Assembly: GCA_902800815.1 (NCBI GenBank)
Contig: CADCGB010000010.1
Location: 1 to 64,000, forward strand
Direction: 5' to 3'
Origin: Fibrobacter succinogenes
GTDB taxonomy: Bacteria > Fibrobacterota > Fibrobacteria > Fibrobacterales > Fibrobacteraceae
Length of the DNA stretch: 64,000 bases
Below, one piece after another: positions 60,778-64,000 of the stretch. Position 1 is the stretch's first letter. Each line of letters starts with the position of its first letter. Made by a program: the position numbers and the translations under genes. The notes beneath the pieces were generated by a model that worked only from the letters and a program-made list of their open reading frames with translations, made no database searches and was not told the DNA's origin.

Positions 60778-61608
60778 GTGCGCAAGCTCGAAGTACACGT
60801 TTTTACCGAAAGGACGTCCGGCAGCAAGAACTTCCGGCTGTCCTTCTGGCGCATACTTCTGGTGCCCGTGGCCATACTGCTCGCGGCAGTCGGATTTATC
60901 CTTTTCTCACCGACGCAGATTGTAGACAACTTAACAACAGACGACATCGTTTCGGTATACCGGCAGAACAAGGCCATCAAGGAAGAGATCAAGGGTATCC
61001 GCGAGACGGTGGACGAATCTATCCTCAAGGCAGAGGAGACAAAACTCCTGCGCGACAGCACCATGAAACTGAGCGGGCTCGGGTTTGCGCTGGACGACGC
61101 CTTTGGCGAGGAATCGGTGCCGTTTTCTTCCCGTAAGAGCCTGCGCGAGATCGAGGGTAGTTTCAAGAGGCTCCTGAAGGGCATCGAGGGTGACTCTGCG
61201 CTCGCGGCGTCGCTGCCCGTGATTCACCCGCTCAAGAACGGGCACGCGGTCAGGAACCGTTTCGAGATGATCCGCGATCCGTTTACCGAGATTGAACTGC
61301 CGCATAGGGGCATCGACTACGTCGCCGACGTGGACGACACGGTTTATGCGACAGGTGCGGGCGTGGTGATGGAGGTGCGTTCGCACCGCGGTTTCGGGCT
61401 TTCGGTGAAGATTAGCCACCTGCCGCGCATCCGCACGTTCTATGCGCACCTGGGGCATTCCCTGGTGCACGAGGGCGACGTGGTACGGCGTGGCGACCCG
61501 ATTGCGACTGTGAACGAGAGCGGGCGAGAATCCGGCGTGGGCCTGCATTACGAGATCCGCGTTGACGGCGTGCCTGTGAATCCCGAGGACTACTTTATAA
61601 CCCGATAG
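60778..61608 (+). CDS. M23 (LytM) peptidase-like protein with an altered active site
   Basis: 276 residues: one N-terminal membrane anchor (RILLVPVAILLAAVGFILF, about 25-43), a coiled-coil stretch (about 60-95), and a LytM domain (about 145-276). Zinc ligands His176 and Asp180 (HRGID) and His257 are present, as is His224 (YAHLGH). The usual HxH motif reads GLHYE: the first, catalytic His is Gly255. The protein may therefore be an inactive LytM factor like EnvC or NlpD that activates an amidase, not a working endopeptidase. Start is GTG at 60778, 3 bases after the previous stop. Confidence 0.85.
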   Translation: MRKLEVHVFTERTSGSKNFRLSFWRILLVPVAILLAAVGFILFSPTQIVDNLTTDDIVSVYRQNKAIKEEIKGIRETVDESILKAEETKLLRDSTMKLSGLGFALDDAFGEESVPFSSRKSLREIEGSFKRLLKGIEGDSALAASLPVIHPLKNGHAVRNRFEMIRDPFTEIELPHRGIDYVADVDDTVYATGAGVVMEVRSHRGFGLSVKISHLPRIRTFYAHLGHSLVHEGDVVRRGDPIATVNESGRESGVGLHYEIRVDGVPVNPEDYFITR

Positions 61609-61621
61609 CGGAGGTGCCGCC

Positions 61622-62623
61622 ATGCAGCAAGCGCCCTTTGAACAGAATATCATCGCGATGGTCTGGGACTGCGACAAGACCCTCATCAGTTCGTACATGC
61701 AGGAACCCCTCTTCCGCCACTTTGGCGTGGACGGCCGTACCTTCTGGGCCGAAGTGAATGCGCTCAAGGCCCGCTATGCGGCACAGGGCATTTCGGTGAA
61801 TTCCGATACCAGCTACCTGAACCATATCCTGACCTACGTGAAGGCAGGGCTCTTCAAGGGGCTTTCGAACAAACTATTGCGCGAGTTCGGCAAGGAACTC
61901 GTGTTCTATCCGGGCTTGCCGCAGTTCTTTGGCGAGATCAAGAAGCTTATCGATGAGAACCCGAAGTACAAGGCGTTCGATATCCGGCTGGAACATTACG
62001 TTGTCAGTACTGGGTTTGCGGAGACGATTCGCGGGAGCGCCATCGCGCCCTACGTGGACGGTATTTTCGGGTGCGAGTTTATCGAGGACGTGCTGCAGCC
62101 CGGTTTTTTGGATACGCCCGATGGTGATGCCGGCCTGAAGTCCTCTTCTGCGGCGGCGGAACTCGGGCTTGCCGCGGGCCCCGAGATTTCCCAGGTCGCC
62201 TGCGCCCTCGACAACACGAGCAAGACCCGCTACCTCTTCGAGATCAACAAGGGGAGCAACAAGTACCCCGATACGATTGACGTGAATTCCACGATTGCGC
62301 GCGAGAGCCGCCGGGTACCCTTCGAGAACATGGTCTACATTGCCGATGGCCCGAGTGACGTGCCCGCATTCAGCATTTTGAACTACAACGGCGGCTCGAC
62401 CTTTGCGGTGTACCCGAAGGGCGACGTGAAGGCTTTCCGCCAGGTGGAAGCGCTCCGGCATGCCCATCGCGTGCAGATGTTCGGCGAGGCGGATTACGAG
62501 CCGGCGAGCCAGTCCTGGCTGTGGCTGACCGAGAAGGCCCGCGCCATCGCCGACCAGATTGTGGAAAGGAAGCAGGCCGCCATTCGCAACAGCGCCGGCG
62601 CCCCGCCGGCCCACTTGTCGTGA
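61622..62623 (+). CDS. HAD-superfamily hydrolase
   Basis: 333 residues. Motif I is WDCDKTLIS (nucleophile Asp16, Asp18), a Ser/Thr of motif II lies in VVSTGFAETIRG, and motif IV is VYIADGPSDVPAFSI. A large alpha-helical cap lies between residues 30 and 110. The layout suggests a phosphatase of the phosphoserine phosphatase-like branch, but the substrate is unknown. GGAGG (AGCGGAGGTG) precedes the ATG, 13 bases after the M23-like gene, so it is probably the third gene of that unit. Three hairpins follow. Confidence 0.85.
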   Translation: MQQAPFEQNIIAMVWDCDKTLISSYMQEPLFRHFGVDGRTFWAEVNALKARYAAQGISVNSDTSYLNHILTYVKAGLFKGLSNKLLREFGKELVFYPGLPQFFGEIKKLIDENPKYKAFDIRLEHYVVSTGFAETIRGSAIAPYVDGIFGCEFIEDVLQPGFLDTPDGDAGLKSSSAAAELGLAAGPEISQVACALDNTSKTRYLFEINKGSNKYPDTIDVNSTIARESRRVPFENMVYIADGPSDVPAFSILNYNGGSTFAVYPKGDVKAFRQVEALRHAHRVQMFGEADYEPASQSWLWLTEKARAIADQIVERKQAAIRNSAGAPPAHLS

Positions 62624-62629
62624 GCACTC

Positions 62630-62710
62630 CCACCTAAAGGTGGCCATGTACACTAAGGCCTAACGGCCAAGTGTCCAAAGGTCGCCTACACGACCGATTG
62701 ATATCGGTCG
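62630..62710 (+). terminator. Three consecutive hairpins after the HAD gene
   Basis: CCACC/GGTGG (62630-62643), a longer imperfect ACACT...GGCC/GGCC...AGTGT (62650-62674), and an 8-bp CGACCGAT/ATCGGTCG with loop TGAT (62691-62710) followed by TTTCGTC. The last could act as a weak terminator; the group may also be a structured leader for the next gene. Confidence 0.5.
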
Positions 62711-62838
62711 TTTCGTCTCACCTTACCTGCATTTTTTTGACATTTATTATATTTATGTTACCTTTTACGGCGCTCCGGACCCGGATTGCCGTTTTGGGTG
62801 TATTTCTATAAAGTTTTACCATACTTTTAGGATTGTTA

Positions 62839-64000
62839 ATGACGTATAAGTGCAAACGTGGAATTTTGATTAGTAAGACTCCCTACGAAACGCGCTATGC
62901 CATCATGGAAGATGGCGAACTGGCGGAACTCGTAGTCGAGGGGAGCTCTTCGAGTCAAGTCCAGGGTAATATTTATAAGGGTGTCGTACAAAAGGTGGTT
63001 CCGGCGGCAGCGCTAGCCTATGTGGATATAGGGCTGGGCCAGGACGGCATTTTGCGGCAAGAAGATATCGTCGATACCAAGGCCGCGCTTGAACGCAGGT
63101 TCGATGATGACGATACGGATGCTTACGGTGATTCTGCCATAGCCGACGTGCTCCACGAGGGCGACGAGATTATGGTGCAGGTCTCGAAGGATGCTGCGGG
63201 CGGCAAGGGCGTGGGGCTCACCATGCGCGTGACGTTCGCGGGCAGCCTGCTGGTTTGCATGCCGGGTACCAATTTCATCGGCGTGTCGAAGCGTGAACGT
63301 GACATTGCCCGCCGCCGTGAGGTCAAGGGGATGATCAATCGCCTCAAGGCCGGCGACGTGGGTTACATCGTGCGTACCTCGGGCATGGAAGCGACGGAGG
63401 AGGCCCTCCAGCAGCAGATGCAGGAACTCGAGGCCCTCTGGAACCGCACCAAAGAAAACTATGCGGGTGCTACTACTGGTACCTGCGTGTACGAGCAGTC
63501 CAATTCCGCGGGTCGCGCCATCGGTGAATACTTCAACGAGAATACCGACTACGTGTACGTGGACAACCGCGACGAGTACTTCTCGCTCCGTGACTACCTG
63601 CGCAGCGCCGCCCCCGAGATGCTCGACAAGGTCAAGCTCTGGAGCAGCAGCGAGAGCCTTTTCGAGTACTTCAAGATTGAGAACGACTACGCCCGCTCCC
63701 TGCAGCGTCAGGTACCGCTCCCGCGCGGTGGAAACCTCGTGATCGAGCAGACCGAGGCCCTCATGTCCATCGACGTGAACACGGGCCCCAAGGTGCACGG
63801 CAAGGACCAGGGCAAGATTATCCTCGAGACTAACATCGATGCTTGCCGCGAGATTGCGAAGCAGCTTAGACTCAGGGACGTGGACGGCATGGTCATTGTC
63901 GACTTTATCGACATGGAGACCGACAACGACCGCGAGATTATCTACCAGGAATTCGTGAAGGCTGCACGCCGCGACAAGGCGATCGTGAAGCCGTCCCCGA
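62839..64000 (+). CDS. rng: Ribonuclease G/E family, 5' part (runs off the window)
   Basis: 387 codons visible, no stop in the window. It starts MTYKCKRGILISKTPYETRY, has an S1-like domain (GNIYKGVVQKVVPAALAYVD, GLGQDGIL, with an acidic insert ERRFDDDDTDAYGD), then RNase E/G core motifs: GVGLTMRVTFAGSLLVCMPG, GVSKRERD, and catalytic metal sites ALMSIDVNTGPKVHGKD and GMVIVDFIDMETDNDRE. The absence of a long arginine-rich tail cannot be judged. The size so far and start fit RNase G (cafA), which processes rRNA and mRNA. No clear ribosome-binding site (AGGATTG) is seen. Confidence 0.9.
   Translation, partial: MTYKCKRGILISKTPYETRYAIMEDGELAELVVEGSSSSQVQGNIYKGVVQKVVPAAALAYVDIGLGQDGILRQEDIVDTKAALERRFDDDDTDAYGDSAIADVLHEGDEIMVQVSKDAAGGKGVGLTMRVTFAGSLLVCMPGTNFIGVSKRERDIARRREVKGMINRLKAGDVGYIVRTSGMEATEEALQQQMQELEALWNRTKENYAGATTGTCVYEQSNSAGRAIGEYFNENTDYVYVDNRDEYFSLRDYLRSAAPEMLDKVKLWSSSESLFEYFKIENDYARSLQRQVPLPRGGNLVIEQTEALMSIDVNTGPKVHGKDQGKIILETNIDACREIAKQLRLRDVDGMVIVDFIDMETDNDREIIYQEFVKAARRDKAIVKPSP

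Overview
The window is a chromosomal segment of a Fibrobacter species (Fibrobacterota), close to but not assignable to F. succinogenes from sequence alone. The evidence is lineage-specific protein content: two proteins with the Fib_succ_major domain (TIGR02145), one TIGR02147/DUF4423 protein, many secreted lipoproteins with long polyserine linkers, a PorQ-like type IX secretion (T9SS) protein with a T9SS-style C-terminal domain on a large exoprotein, a GH11 xylanase homologue, and a Dcu C4-dicarboxylate carrier fitting a succinate producer. No phage, IS element or CRISPR array was found.

Layout. 1-5218: end of the spc operon and the alpha operon (rplR end, rpsE, rpmD, rplO, secY, infA, rpmJ, rpsM, rpsK, rpoA, rplQ), without rpsD, closed by a strong terminator. 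5297-11594: a five-gene Wzx/Wzy-type polysaccharide export locus (SLBB export protein, Wzz-like, Wzy-like, glycosyltransferase, flippase). 11715-17484: tRNA-Leu(UAG), then tig-clpP-clpX and lon. 17604-21949: small membrane protein, PLP-homeostasis protein, NERD protein and two envelope lipoproteins. 21979-35962: an AT-richer accessory region with an AAA/DUF4143 ATPase behind a three-copy operator, a TIGR02147 regulator-lipoprotein pair, a duplicated lipoprotein pair flanking a 1131-residue GLUG/InlB exoprotein, tandem lipoproteins, and two broken MntA-type nucleotidyltransferase fragments on either side of a Fib_succ_major lipoprotein. 36107-43524: secA, tmk, a PRPP-synthetase-like gene, a phosphohexomutase and a PorQ-like gene. 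43533-49383: sigma-54-type activator, a second GLUG protein with a broken C-terminus, a lipoprotein, and lysC with an unusual leader. 49563-56843: lipoproteins, GH11 and DUF4434 proteins, a truncated zinc ribbon gene. 56876-64000: ttcA, dcu, dnaN with a tiny membrane-protein gene, an M23-like protein, a HAD hydrolase and the start of RNase G.

Themes. Secretion and the cell surface dominate: SecYA supplies the inner-membrane route, the PorQ-like protein and sorting domains point to T9SS, and many lipoproteins carry acidic residues just after the lipobox cysteine, as in the Bacteroidetes surface-lipoprotein export signal. Promoters look Bacteroidetes-like (TAnnTTTG), and at least five genes have a TATATT-type box exactly six bases before ATG, so their mRNAs should be leaderless. 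Two minus-strand lipoprotein genes are each bracketed by 49-bp direct repeats, which hints at a shared duplication or mobility process.
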